Assembly: GCA_037176725.1 (NCBI GenBank)
Contig: JAZBRS010000059.1
Coordinates: forward strand, 13,689,001-13,753,000
Length of the DNA stretch: 64,000 bases
From: Posidonia oceanica
Lineage: Eukaryota > Streptophyta > Magnoliopsida > Alismatales > Posidoniaceae
Reading direction: 5' to 3'
Below, one piece after another: positions 35,693 through 47,900 of the stretch. The stretch's first letter is position 1; each line of letters opens with the position of its first letter. The notes under the pieces were generated by a model. That model searched no databases. It saw only the letters and a program-made list of their open reading frames with translations, and was not told where the DNA came from. Made by a program: the position numbers and the translations under genes.

Positions 35693-36690
35693 TAATAATT
35701 CAATAACAAAATCAATCTCTCGTTTAGGGGTAGTCCAGGAAGATCTTCAAGAAAAACTTCCAAAAATTCCCTGGCAACCTCGATCTCCTCAAGTTTTGCT
35801 GGAGTTGATTCCATTTTAACTACACTAGCTAGATAAGCCTGACAACCCTTCATCATCAACCTTTGTGCTTTTATTGTGGAGACCATGTTCCGACCTTTCC
35901 CATGCTTGATCCCTTTAATCACTACCACTGGTTTCCCAGGTTCTGTGATAATAATCTTCTTCTCCCAACACTGGACATTAGCATAACATTGTGCTAACCA
36001 ATCCATCCCCAAAATGACATCAAAATCCGTCATTAGAAGAGGTACCAAATTTGCGAAAAAATTTCGCCCATCTATCTTAATGGGTACATTACCAAAGTAC
36101 TGCCCTGCAATTACTATCTCTCTCAAAGGGATTGATACTTCTAATACATAATTCAACTTCTCAGGTAATATATCTAAAGTTTTAGCATACCTTGAAGAAA
36201 TAAAGGAGTGCGTGGCACCAGAATCAAAAAGTACTTTAGCAACATAATCAAAAACTAAGAGAGTACCTGCCACCACTCCATTGTGTTTCTCTGCCTCCTC
36301 TGCATTAATGGTGAACACACGCCCTGGAACCCTTCGCTGCTGTTCCTTAGACCTCTTGCCTTTGGTGTCATCTCTCCTCTTATTTGGGCAATCTCTGATC
36401 AAATGACCCTTTTTCCCACAAGCTAGGCATGCACCAGTGCGTAGGTAACATTCTTTACCAGGATGAAATCTGTTGCAATGAGGGCACGCTCCCTGATCAC
36501 CTCTGCCACCCATTTTGTGCTCTATTTTCTGCTTCTTGAATGTTCGGGTGTCGCTTCTGCCAGAAAATCTATTCTTGGTTTGGTTACCAGGGTTGCTACT
36601 GCTACTTTCCTTCCGATGCTTTTCCATCTCTAGCAAGTACTGTTGATGGTCATCATCTAAGACCGTAGCGCACTCGATTGCTTCTGCCAA
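35692..36690 (-). pseudogene. gag nucleocapsid and aspartic protease (Tekay-like)
   Basis: A 332-codon open frame. The CCHC knuckle is ACLACGKKGHLIRDCP. The protease has VLFDSGATHSFIS with the D-S-G-A-T active site, and LMTDFDVILGMDWL. It ends EDLPGLPLN before shifting frame. A TAG at 36691-36693 separates it from the capsid frame. Protease would process Gag and Pol; this open segment alone appears undamaged. Confidence 0.88.
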
Positions 36691-36693
36691 AGT

Positions 36694-37337
36694 CTAAGGC
36701 CTACTCGTCCGGACTTTGGTCCTGAGTGCGGGGATTAGGCCCGAAGTGAACTTAGACGCTCTTTCCTTTGGAGTACCATAAACTCCTGGGCAATATTTTT
36801 CCAACTTATTAAACTTTGAAATATACTCCGCCAAAGTCAGTTTATTCTGTGCCAACATTAGAAATTCTTGCCGCTTTTTCTCCCGTATGTATTCTGGAAA
36901 ATATTTTTCGTTAAACACTTCCAGGAACTCCTCCCAAGAAATAACAGCTTCTTCTTCAAACTTGATTTCTCGAGTGGCTCTCCACCAGTGCTCAGCTTCC
37001 TCAGCAAAGCAGTACGTGGCCAGATCCACCCTTCTCTCTATGAGCAACTCATTGCCCTAAAAATATTTTCCATATTGTTAATCCAACTCTCCACCTTCTC
37101 TGGATCCACCTCTCCTGCAAAGCTAGGTGGGTTCTGCTTCATAAATTTCTCTAGTAAGTCTACGGCTGGAGTCCGCTCCCTTCTGACCGCTTGACTCGCC
37201 AATGCTTGAGCAAGCTGTCCAATAGATTCCATCATAAATTGCCTTTGTTCCTCCCAGCTACCATTTTGGTCTGCACCATTGCCAGAACGTGCTCCCTGAC
37301 CCCTTCTTCGTCCTGGACGTACCATTCTGACATCCAA
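36694..37337 (-). pseudogene. gag capsid region (Tekay-like)
   Basis: Two overlapping frames. 37337-37038 starts MDVRMVRPGRRRGQG and reaches NNMENIFRAMSC. 37047-36694 continues with ERRVDLATYCFAEEAEHWW, EYIREKKRQEF and ISKFNKLEKYCPG. A one-base-class frameshift near 37040 splits one original capsid domain. Confidence 0.88.
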
Positions 37338-37470
37338 ATAAAAATACTACTTCGAATCAGAGTGTGTAAAGCAACCCCAAATAGTATTTATACTCAAAAG
37401 TGTCACTTTATTAATCAAGCGAGGTTACAAGAGTATTCTTAATTAAAAGATAAATGTACATCACTCATAG

Positions 37471-37983
37471 TTACATCTCTAGCTTAAGAATCCAAGCAGA
37501 AGTTATACTAGGTGGACTCATGCATGTGGTAATGAATCCGTGGCACTTCTCGACGGAGTCATCGGACATGGATATCCAACCAAAACTTCGCTGGCGGTAA
37601 AGCCAGAAGTTATCTCCCACACCTTCCTCCTCTTCATCCACCCAGATGCGGGGATCTGCAGGATTCGCCACATCCTGCAGTTCTTCAGGCAAATACTGAT
37701 GCCCTCGCTCTCCTGTTGAGTTGAAATCAGCACGCTGCTTCCTTAGATAGGCATGCATGCGCTTCTCGTGCCTCTTCTGACGACGCTTTTCCCTCTCCTG
37801 TCGGCGACATTCCCTCGCTAGTCGCCTCTGCACCCTATCCATGCGTCGCTGCGCCCACTGAGCTTGCCTATCCTCTCTAAGGTTACGATGCACTTCCTGC
37901 ATCCTTTGGTATTCCTCGTAAGGGATATGCAGGGTACCACCGCCAACTTTCCTAAAGTTAGGGTTATAAAATGTCCTTGCCAT
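37471..37983 (-). CDS. Pre-gag open reading frame of the Tekay-like element (170 aa, basic)
   Basis: This frame lies between the PBS (about 110 bases upstream) and gag (134 bases downstream), in a different frame from gag, and is entirely open while the gag-pol frames around it are broken. The product starts MARTFYNPNFRKVGGGTLHI. It then has a long Arg/Lys/Gln-rich, probably helical segment (RRMDRVQRRLARE, QEREKRRQKRHEKRMH), followed by an acidic patch (DEEEEG) and an aromatic end (NFWLYRQRSFGW). I do not recognise a domain. Standard Tekay elements are described with gag as the first ORF. An RNA-binding accessory role is only a guess from charge; chance openness is possible. Confidence 0.5.
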   Translation of the reverse strand: MARTFYNPNFRKVGGGTLHIPYEEYQRMQEVHRNLREDRQAQWAQRRMDRVQRRLARECRRQEREKRRQKRHEKRMHAYLRKQRADFNSTGERGHQYLPEELQDVANPADPRIWVDEEEEGVGDNFWLYRQRSFGWISMSDDSVEKCHGFITTCMSPPSITSAWILKLEM

Positions 37984-38094
37984 CCTAAGGTTTCCTGAAG
38001 CAAAACATAATCAGACATACAATGACTATACTGACTTGATGTGTTATTAACTCTTATTAGTGTTACAATCCTAGGCTCAATACACGAAGGGGAC

Positions 38095-38111
38095 CCTAAG
38101 CTCTGATACCA
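38095..38111 (-). other. Primer-binding site, initiator tRNA-Met type
   Basis: The minus strand reads TGGTATCAGAGCTTAGG, three bases inside the end of the 5' LTR. It matches the 3' end of plant initiator tRNA-Met as used by Tekay, CRM and many copia elements. Confidence 0.92.
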
Positions 38112-38114
38112 TGT

Positions 38115-39778
38115 TGTAACGTCCACACACATGCGGACTAGGCGGAAGCCATAACAGAGACCCCGTGTATGCGTGAACATTGCAAAACAGATAAAAGAAA
38201 ACAACATATATAATTCATTTCTGAAATATTGTCTGTTACATAGCTTATTACATGACTTGAAAATAAAACAATGCAACTAAATTATTCTGGGTCTCATGTG
38301 TATTGGATTGAGCCTTAAAACACCATGCAAGTCCCAAAAGAAACTTCTCTAAGACCCTTGATTACCTGCAAATAAAACCAAGAAAACGGTATGAGTTTAA
38401 GAAAACTCAATATGCATGCAGGATCCTAGCCTACCATAGATCTAAACAGTCTTTTATAGATTCCATGTTTTCACTTGCATTTCATTTCAGTCTTTTAGTG
38501 GATCCCTTGGACCACCCACCGCTGGTATAGCGCGGTCTTCCAGTTGGTATACAACTCATCCTCACCCTGGTTATTACATTTTTCCATCTCACACTTGGTT
38601 CATTTGTGAGGACCTTATATACCAGCCTGTGTCAATCAGTAGACATCAGATCTGAGTCTTGTGGTCTTATCATTGCCATTAGATCCGCATAGGATCCAAC
38701 ACTGAACCTCGTCAGGTCAGTGTGTCCCCCCTTAGGATCATTACTCCGAAGAGTCATATGCCAAGACTTGTTCTCTCTCTCTCTCAAGTCTTATTTTTGA
38801 GAAACACTAGAAATCTTTATATCTTTTCTACTTAAATAGACTAAACATTTATTCTTTATGAAAATGCTTGACTGTAAATCTCTATTCTGCTTATTAAAAA
38901 ATGAGGGCAAGGTTCTTTATGTAATTTTCCTCTTAAGTCTCAGTTCATAATGTAACTACAAAAAACATAGCTACATTGTCATTTATAATACTTTAAAAAC
39001 ATTAAAACTTTATCAAGGACCTAAATGCAATTATGCTAAAAGAACAGGAAAGGTATGGCATAGAACATTTACTATAAGGACTTTCTGAAAATATGCATAA
39101 CTTAAGTCAAAAACTGTAAAATTCCCAACATACATAAGTACATCAAAATTCCCTCAGTACAATATCATAAACTATGCAAATATTTTGATACATAACCTTC
39201 CAAGGACTCGTATGTAATTTCCAATAAAGTGATAAAAAGATTATAACTTCAAACACTCCATATAAAAACTCTCATGCAAATGTGAAAAACTTAAATCAAA
39301 GAAATGTAATTAACCCATTCCTTTCTCTTACGCCAACACATACATATCTACCATTCATTTTTTTCTTCCAACATCAACCAAAATAAAATCACTATTCATC
39401 TTCTACCTCCCCCTATCTAAACCCAAAACGCAGGAACCCAAACCCAACGTCGGAACCCATAAGCCTCACTCCACCTGCACACATGCTTTTCCAGCGGTCG
39501 TTTCCCCCTTGATGGCGAGCTCCTCCGGCGGTGCACGAACGGCGGTACTCCTCTCTCTCTTCCACTGCTTCTCCTTTCTTCACTCTTGCTCTCCCTCTCT
39601 TCTCTCTTGCTGTGCCAACATTCGAGGTCGAGCTTCCTATAAATAGGCTCCAAGCCGCCTCCTTGCAAGCGTCGTCTCCTCCTCCTTTGCCATTGCCTTG
39701 GCCTCCACAGCCGATTCGCCTCCTGCTGACACCACAACTGGCGTACCTGTTCGAATGCCGCACGAAACTGACATTACA
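38115..39778 (-). repeat. 5' LTR of the Tekay-like element
   Basis: Partner of 31179-32844. Differences are scattered substitutions and a few small indels, densest near the PBS end, so insertion was not very recent. The TATA-like ctatttatagg is conserved at about 39638-39648. Open frames within are LTR by-products. Confidence 0.93.
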
Positions 39779-42700
39779 TACTATCTGGAGATATCACATC
39801 AAATTGAGGGATAAAGTGTATTCCTATATTAATTTTTTAAACATTTACAATAAACACAAATTAAATATTATAGAATTCTCACTAATTACAAGTATTAAAT
39901 TAAAAGAATTCAGAAACTGGATTTTCCAATAACCAATTAAACAAGATTTTTTTTAAAATGTGTAATAGTATAATGAAAATCAAGGTTATGAATTTCCTAG
40001 AAATTAGCACTATGATCTTGATTTGACTATTTTTTAGAATAAAAAATCTTTGTCAAATGCACCTTAAGATTAACTTATGCCAACATAACAAATTTAAATT
40101 CCTAAGTGTAAATCTAAATCCAAGTTAGAATCGTATGTATTGCTAAATATATTTACCAATATAGTAGCTATGTATAAAACCAAAGCTAAACAAATTTTCA
40201 CATAGTTCTCATACGAAGTTAATCCAAATAATGCACATAAGCTTATACCTCAGTTAATGTGGTTATTTCTAGAGGCTATCATTAATTGGAATCCATCAAT
40301 AATAGATTATTAATGAGATTTGAAAATGTAGACTTCTCTCTAATCCTGTGGATTTTCCTTTTCTACCTGCAGATAATGAACTGAAATCTACCTATATGTT
40401 ATGAATGTGAATGAACTTTTCATCATGTCACTGTTGACAAGCAACTCAACAAAATCGTTAGATGGATCCGATAGGACAAAATAAAAAATGAGTTGTCTTG
40501 GGCAAAGGACGAAAATGATCGAAAAAGGACCGGAGAACGACCAATAATGGCCAAAAAATGATAAAAAATCATATGATCAAAGTACAAAAGTCTAATTTTT
40601 TCTATTTTATATACAAAAGGAGGGTAAAATCATAATTATTCTCGTATCGATATATAAAAAGGATTGATTTTTGTGGAAAAATGATTCTAAAATCTTAACA
40701 AACCTAAAAGAGTAACAACCTATTGATCTTCTCGTTCCAAAAACATGTTGATAACGAATTATAACTGGAAGTACAAGAAGACGTGGAAAAATAAATTCTA
40801 AAACATATGAAAGTACAAGTCTCTCTTCTTTATTTATAGACAAATATAAAGATATAATAAATATAAAAAGATATATATGATAATTACAAATATTTCATAA
40901 CAAAAATATTTTTTTCCCTGCTTGTATATTTTGATAGTTTTTTTACACAAACTAAAATATTGGTCCGAGAGGAGTTCCCAACATCGAGGACACCGTAAAA
41001 CCCACAGTCCACTTGAGTTTTTTTTTTTTGATAGTTCTTGGTTGAATCATTATCAATACTTTGACATTCAACAATATTGTATGAGTCGACTTGCAGAGTG
41101 GATTGTACTGGGATCTTTTGTGCTCGAACAACATACAGGTATGTAATAAATACATCATGAGAACAAAGTCTGCATGCCTTAATGTAAATGATAAAAACTA
41201 AATATAGTCACACTGTAACGATTCTAATGTTGTTATCTCTCAATCTAATTATCATTTTTTTTTAAAATCTTATTAGCATTCATAAACTATAGAACTAAAT
41301 TCTCACAATTACTATAAAGCAGAAAAAAAATAACTTAAATAGTCTACTTACCTAGAACCCTTAAGGTGTAGCAGTATGACTCCTTTCTTATATGTATTAG
41401 CAACTTCAACTCCTATCCTGCACCTGCTAAAAACAGAAACAAAGTACACGTGAGTGACCACTCAATAGGTCACCCAGCACACTCCCCAGCTCGACAAACA
41501 ACGTCGAAGAAACAGACGTAACTACGCCACAAGTAAACAAACACAGGCATCTCTCCAATATGCCACAGCAGGGCATACATCACTGTCCAAACAAAGCAAA
41601 CCATTGAAAATATGTCTTTGAAATCATCTTTTCTCTTTTCCTTTCAAAACTATATGCATGCTCTTTTCAAAATCTTTATGCATACTTGAAATGGCCACAC
41701 TAGCCAAATCAAACCCTAAAACACACGATCTGGTCCATCACACTCCTGGTGCAGACTAGACAACCAACCATGTCTAAATACCCGTAATAGCATTCAGAAC
41801 ACACACAACAACACAACAAACACAAAGCCAGTGCTGAGACACTGCTCAGCCAAACCAATGCGCCTCACTAACGCAGGACCTACGCCCCACAAGCGCGGCC
41901 ACAAGCAACAAATAACCACACACACAAACAAAAGGTCGTCACTCGGGCTCAAGCGACAACACCTAGCCACAAGCAGTCCACCAAGGCGCTACCACGGTGT
42001 CCCTGCACTGCCACGGTCCACTACCCTGTGGAGGAGTGAATGGTCCTGGCCAACAAGCCTCAAAGAGCCAACCACACACTGGAAGGCCAGTCCTGTCTCT
42101 CAGCAGGGCACCACAGGGTACGCCTAAGCGCCCTGACTTAGTGAACCAAACCCCTGGGGCTCCTCACTCCTAGGCTCAGTCCACACCAAGCAGTCTCGGT
42201 ACCCGTACTAACTAGGGTATCATGTCCAGCTACTCAGAGGTCTCATACCCTTGTGTCTGCTGCCACGATACATTATGTACAGTCAGTACCCTAAGTCTTT
42301 GGCACCTGGAACAACCGGAGTGTCATACCTCCAAGTCCAGTAGGTACCTTGACCAGCGGACCTCAGCCTCAGCCTCATGAATGACAATCAAAGAGTATCA
42401 TACCTCCAAGATCCGACGAACACTTACCTCAGCCTCTTGGTCTCAGAACCTCAACCTAGGCAACGCACCCAACCAACCAGGAATGTCGTCACATCCCCTG
42501 ATCCCGTCGACACGTCCCTCCAGTATCTTGGTCCGTTATACATAGAAAATACCGGAAAAATCTTTCAAAAACCTTTGCCAAACCTATGCATTTCCTTTCC
42601 AAAACTCTTTTCGAAATCCTTTAAAAACAACTCAAAATACCTCAAAAACGCAGTACCAAGTACAGCACAAAACCACGAGTTGAAAGCACAGTTCAAAACA

Positions 42701-43150
42701 CAGCCTCGATAGCTTCACTGTCGAGTCCAGAACCACATTTCAAAACACAACAAACAGAAAAACAATGGCACCTTCTAGGCATATCATTTACCCAGGAGAT
42801 GCCCACCAGAAGCAAAGCATCGGTCCCAAAGTTCCAATGAACTTATGAAACCGAACACCACACAAACAGTACCTAGAATACTAAGTTCTGGTGTCAAGAT
42901 CTAATTCTAAGATTAACATATTCCCTAATGTTCGTCTATACCCATCAGGGGAACTTTAGCATTTCTAGGTTATTTAGTCTTTTAATTTCCAACCCTAGCT
43001 CAAGTGGAGTCTTGCTAATCCATTTTAGACAATCCCTAATTCATCGCATGTAGCTCGAGAAATCTCAAGACAAAACTCTCCGATACTATTCATCCAAAAA
43101 TAATTGATAATTCGTTTAAATTCTCTAAAATTGTAAAACCTCTTCCATGC
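39779..43150. other. Intergenic stretch, no gene recognised
   Basis: 39779-41340 is plain AT-rich DNA. 41400-42870 is distinctly C/A-rich, with recurring cctcagcctc, gtatcatacctcc and cctaagtc words. It reads like a decayed LTR of a long-LTR Ty3 element, but no second copy, PBS or coding domain supports that. The open frames at 41831-42127 and 42377-42712 show no domain. Confidence 0.35.
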
Positions 43151-43194
43151 ATCATGAACAAGCTATTCTACCCATTTTCAGTGATTTGCATGAA

Positions 43195-43420
43195 TCAAAA
43201 GAAAAAAAAAGAGAGATATAAGGTGTGTACATTTCTTTTCTTTTTCTTCTGTTTTCTTCTCTTCTTCTCGGACCTCCTCTTCTTCTCTCTCTCTCTCTCT
43301 CTCAATTTCGTTTCCTGTGTTAAGAGGGAAATGAGGGGAAGAAGAATCCTAAGAAAAATTAAGAAAGAGAAAAAGAAAAAAAAAAGAAAAAAGAAAAAAA
43401 AAGAAAGTAACGAAACTAGC
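43195..43420. repeat. Purine/pyrimidine simple-repeat cluster
   Basis: An A/G-rich run, a (CT)n run and an (A)nG run lie close together. The overlapping 144-aa and 116-aa open frames on the two strands are low-complexity artefacts. Confidence 0.8.
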
Positions 43421-43944
43421 CACGATATAGAATCACTTCCAAGTCTGGATTGTTGCACATACAGTAGAATGAAGAGGTACACCAAAACCCAAACTACCCA
43501 GAATGTACTGCAGGAAATACAATCGAAGAATGACATGGGCTTCATTGTTCTAACATTTGGAAATGATTTAGTAGAGCATAGCAGATGATCAGATGCAACA
43601 TTTTATTCATCTATTTCTCTCTCTCTCTTCTTTTTTGGGACCACCATCACTCAGTCCAAAAGGTTCTCCAACCAACAGAAGAAGGAAAATATTATTAATT
43701 CCAGTATTCCTCATTATTCCGTTCCTATCCCTCTCGATTGACAATGTAGACTCTTCATGACAGATGATGGCAATCCCCGTAATAATATCCAAAAGAAATT
43801 CCACAAAACATTACCATCTTCCTCTCACAACTGTACTCGACCACTATTTCAACCGTTCATGTCAATCACGTGAAGAGTCAAGACTCAATAATGAAACCAA
43901 AAGAAACACAATAATGAATGTGCTTTGAAGAATGAATGATGCCA

Positions 43945-44100
43945 CTTCACATGCAAACCCAACTGATGTGGACATCTTCCTGTTACTAGACAACCGAACT
44001 GATGTGGACGTCTCCCTGTTACTAGACAACCGAACTGATGTGTACGTCACCCTGTTACTTCACATGCAAACCCAACCGATGTGGACATCTTCCTGTTACT
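43945..44100. repeat. Nested tandem repeat, 36-bp core unit
   Basis: Units start at 43961, 43997 and 44033 (aactgatgtg ... ctgttactagacaaccg). A larger flank block, ttcacatgcaaaccc followed by gatgtggacatcttcc, appears at both ends (about 43946 and 44058). The repeat is therefore bracketed by a second, longer duplication. Confidence 0.85.
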
Positions 44101-44946
44101 GAACAGCAGATCGGGTAGACTTTTGGGAAGATCCCTCTGCATTGAAGGTGTGCTTTCCATTTCTTTTCCATCTTGCAGCTCTGCGCTTCGATATTCAAAG
44201 TTTGTGGCAAACCACTACATTCCATCTAAAATTCATATTCACCTTCCACTTTACGAGTAGATACTCCTTTTGACAATGTGAATAAGAGAAGATAGATGGC
44301 ATTTTTTGTTCATGTGTCCAGATATTTTGATAGGAGGTCAGAGAGGCAATGTTCGAACATCACCTAGAAAATACATCCAAAATCTAAGATACATGAAAAC
44401 AATATCGGACAACTAGAAAACAATATTTCCAGATATTTTGATGGGAGGTCTGAGACAATACATCCAAAATCTAAGATAGCGTAATACATCCAAAATGTAG
44501 ACAACTAGAAAACAATAACTCCTAAGAGAGATAGTAATAACAAGCTTGATTGATAGAATCTACTGGTGACAAACCTGATTGAGAAGCTTGCATCAAATAC
44601 CGGCATAGGAAGATGCACCCTGAAAAACTAACAATGACAGAAAGTACAGCAGCTTCTTGAATGGAAGAAGCAGAAGCAGAGAATATTGGTACATAACGGT
44701 GAGGAATTATGAAAACTACTGAACTACTACATCAATCATGCTATATTGTTGCATATTTTGATTACAAAGATAATACAAATTCCACTTAAGCACTGTTGTT
44801 AGACAACAATATTTTTCATAAAGGCCACTGTTACACTTGATTCAGGAGACTTCTCTGGTTAACTTACCAAAGGTGCACTTCGATGTATTACGCTCCATTA
44901 GAAAGGTAAACATAATTCATGTTCACCTGTGTATCAAACTTTCTTC

Positions 44947-47900
44947 CTAAGGATTTCCACCACTGCCACAGGTTCCTACTACAACAGCACCCACTGGGAC
45001 ATCTGAGACTTCTGTACTATAGTTCTCTGCTTTTGCTGGAGCAATAGCCACTGTTACTGTCTCTTTGAATGATTGCATTGGTGCCATCACCTCGTCGGTG
45101 TTAACATCCATTATTTTGTGCAGCTTCCTTGGTTTCTGTACTGTGACGCCCAGGTCCTTGGATGAGCCAACATAAGAAGCATCATTGGTGGCAATTCGCA
45201 TATCCACAGAACCTAATGCTTTCGAAGCCTGAAGCACCTGCAATCTGTAATCAGTTTCAGGCCTTCGACAAATCTTTCTAAGAGGAACAATCTCCTGCAA
45301 GAGAAAAAAAAAAGTTAAAACTAGAGGATCACAAAAAGACTCGTCTGATATGGATGACAAATCATAAGCTTGAAATTTCAGTTTGTCTGTTTATTTTACA
45401 AGCTTAATCTTATCAATATACTAAAAGAATGAGCTTGACCTATTCAGACCTTCCTTTTGTTCCATGTAACTGCATGATATACAACAATTACTGTTTAAGA
45501 TAATGGCAACATCTAGAGCTTTAACCATTATTCCAAATGCCGGACAGCATGAGAAGCATCAAGAAGAAAAATAGAAGTTGATAGTTACAAAGTTCATATT
45601 GGTAATATCTCAGTCCTCTGCTACAAGTGCATGTATAACCAGAAGAAAAAAAATAAATAACTTCTGTTTTTTATATCTTAACATGCTTCAAGTATCAATA
45701 CACCAGCTGCATGGATGTATATGTAAGCACTAACTAGGAAGATGATCTTGCTAGTTGCTACAATAATCAATTACGATCTAGTTAAAATCAAAATACATGA
45801 TCTGGTCATGCCTCCTGACCAGTGTGATAATCTTAGATATGGCCGCATGGTCTAACAAACTCAGCACTGTCATAAATTAATGCAAAAAAACAAAACAAAA
45901 CAGATCCATGAAACTTTAATGTTCCCATAATAGAAAATGTCTATAACCATCTTGAATCTACCAGACAAGAATATACGTATGTATGAAGAGTTCAAGACTT
46001 ACAAAATTAAAATCATAATTCACGATCAACTTGCAGGAACTGGAAAAAAAATACCAAAAAGGAAAAGTTGAGACAGTGAGATAGGATGGTAGGGCTGCAC
46101 CTCAGATTGGTCATGATCGTAGCGAACTAAGAATCTACAACGACAACCACGAACATCATGTCTTCGTCTTTGTGCATCAAGAACATGAGCATCAAAGTAT
46201 AGGGCCTGATCTCTACCTTCCTGACATATGCTATAGATGATGTGAGATACCGCATGAATTCAACATACAAATCAACAAGATCACTTGATTAACTGGGAAA
46301 TTAGAGAAATCCAAGAACAGATTGTTCTGACAATAATGCTTGTATACATTAATGAAGAAGAGAAACAGTTCAATTAAGTCAACTACATTTTGTGTTCTTA
46401 CTGTTAGATATTTAAGAAGGCTGGCTATTTCAAATATTTGCAATAAAAATATAAATACCCTAACCTCTATCCTTAAAGCTTAGGGTAAGGGTTGCTGAAA
46501 ACTGACCACAATCCAAGCATTTCAGTTCGTAATGTAATGTAAATTTATGAAATTTATAAGTTCGCTGCATACAGAAATACTGGAAGAATCAACTATCACA
46601 AAAATGTAAATGAACATATTCCATAGCACATGATTTCTCAAATAATATGCTTAAAAGTTAATAGTATGCTAGGCATACAAACATGGAACCAATTCATTTA
46701 CATATTGATTATCTAACCCTAAATTTCTTAGGAAGATTGAAATAATTGGTAGCAAAGTTAGGACAGTCAGAGGTTGACAAACCTGAAAACAAAGGATAAG
46801 ATCTCCAGGAAGTACTATAACACATTCTGTAGCTTCGCATGGAAGAGAGCGCAACCTCACACACTTGCGAATATTTATCCATTCATCCTCCTCATTTTCA
46901 AAGCCAGTGAATCGAATCCTAACTTCCTGAAATAAGTGAAAATATAGACTCAGTGAATAATGAACCTATGCCAAAATCATCCACTTTAAAGTACTATCTA
47001 AGTGAAGATCGACCATATATACAACCATTAAGACAATACTATGTTCCTTGTGCTACTATTTCGTAATGAGCTCCAGTGCCAAGCATGCAAATAATATGTT
47101 CACTATGCAGTCAATTTTATAAAAATCAGGTGATTAGCATCAAACTTATCACACACAGTATGGAAACGAATGTGAAATAGATGGCACCAAAAGGACAGCA
47201 AACCACCTTTCAACATCACTGATTTACATGATACAATCTACATTGAGCAACAAATACAAAAGATTTTTTGAAACAGCAAGAATAATATCAAAGTATTTGT
47301 GAGGTTGGTTCATTACCGGATCCCCAGTGTCAAATATTCTATGAGAAAGAAAGGTAGCAACATCATACCTGCATATAAAAAAGCATGAATACTACCTTAC
47401 AAGAAAAAAGAAAAGAAACTACAAGATGTTACTCTTTGCATCAATTAACGAAGGTTCAAGCGATGTAGCAAATTAAAAATACTAACAACCCTGCTAGTTA
47501 TCAAAAAAATCTACTTGGGTTTGAATTTAAAAATCTTGGTGACTTATCTATGTGTTAATTGCACTTGAGTCATAAGAAAACAGTTTCTGCAGTGTTTTAC
47601 TGAACTTTCCCCTAACAGCATCATCATAGGTGGGTGGAGTCCTTGAGCAGATGTGACTGGATTGAGTAGGTACTTCAGTTCCTCCTTAAATGGCCCATTA
47701 TTTGGACCTGCTTGTCAAATGCCATGGATCAAGGAACAGGATTGGGGTGAATTTTCGCCCTTTTATTTAAGGGGTGGGATAAAACCCATACAATTAAGGT
47801 AGCATCTGAAGCTACAAGGAATTAAACCATTTGTTTAATTCAAGGAACAAGAAACGGCGAGAATATAAAAGAAACACAGCTGAAAAATATAAAATCGCTC

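Larger units (their letters stand above)
31179..39778 (-). mobile_element. Tekay/Del-like chromovirus (Ty3/gypsy), full-length but decayed
   Basis: Minus-strand element of 8.6 kb with two 1.66-kb LTRs, PBS, PPT and the order leader ORF, gag, CCHC/protease, RT, RNase H, integrase, chromodomain-like tail. The PBS matches initiator tRNA-Met (TGGTATCAGAGC) and the LTR termini are TGTAA...TTACA. These traits and the C-terminal KVQWRHHGIEEATWE module fit the Tekay/Del lineage. gag and pol are broken by frameshifts and several stops, so the copy is not autonomous. Flanking pentamers are tagca (left) and tacta (right), not an exact target duplication. Confidence 0.92.

Noticed and set aside
43154..43588. 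144-aa plus-strand open frame
   Set aside because: Made of AAG/CT simple repeats, with an equally open frame on the other strand.
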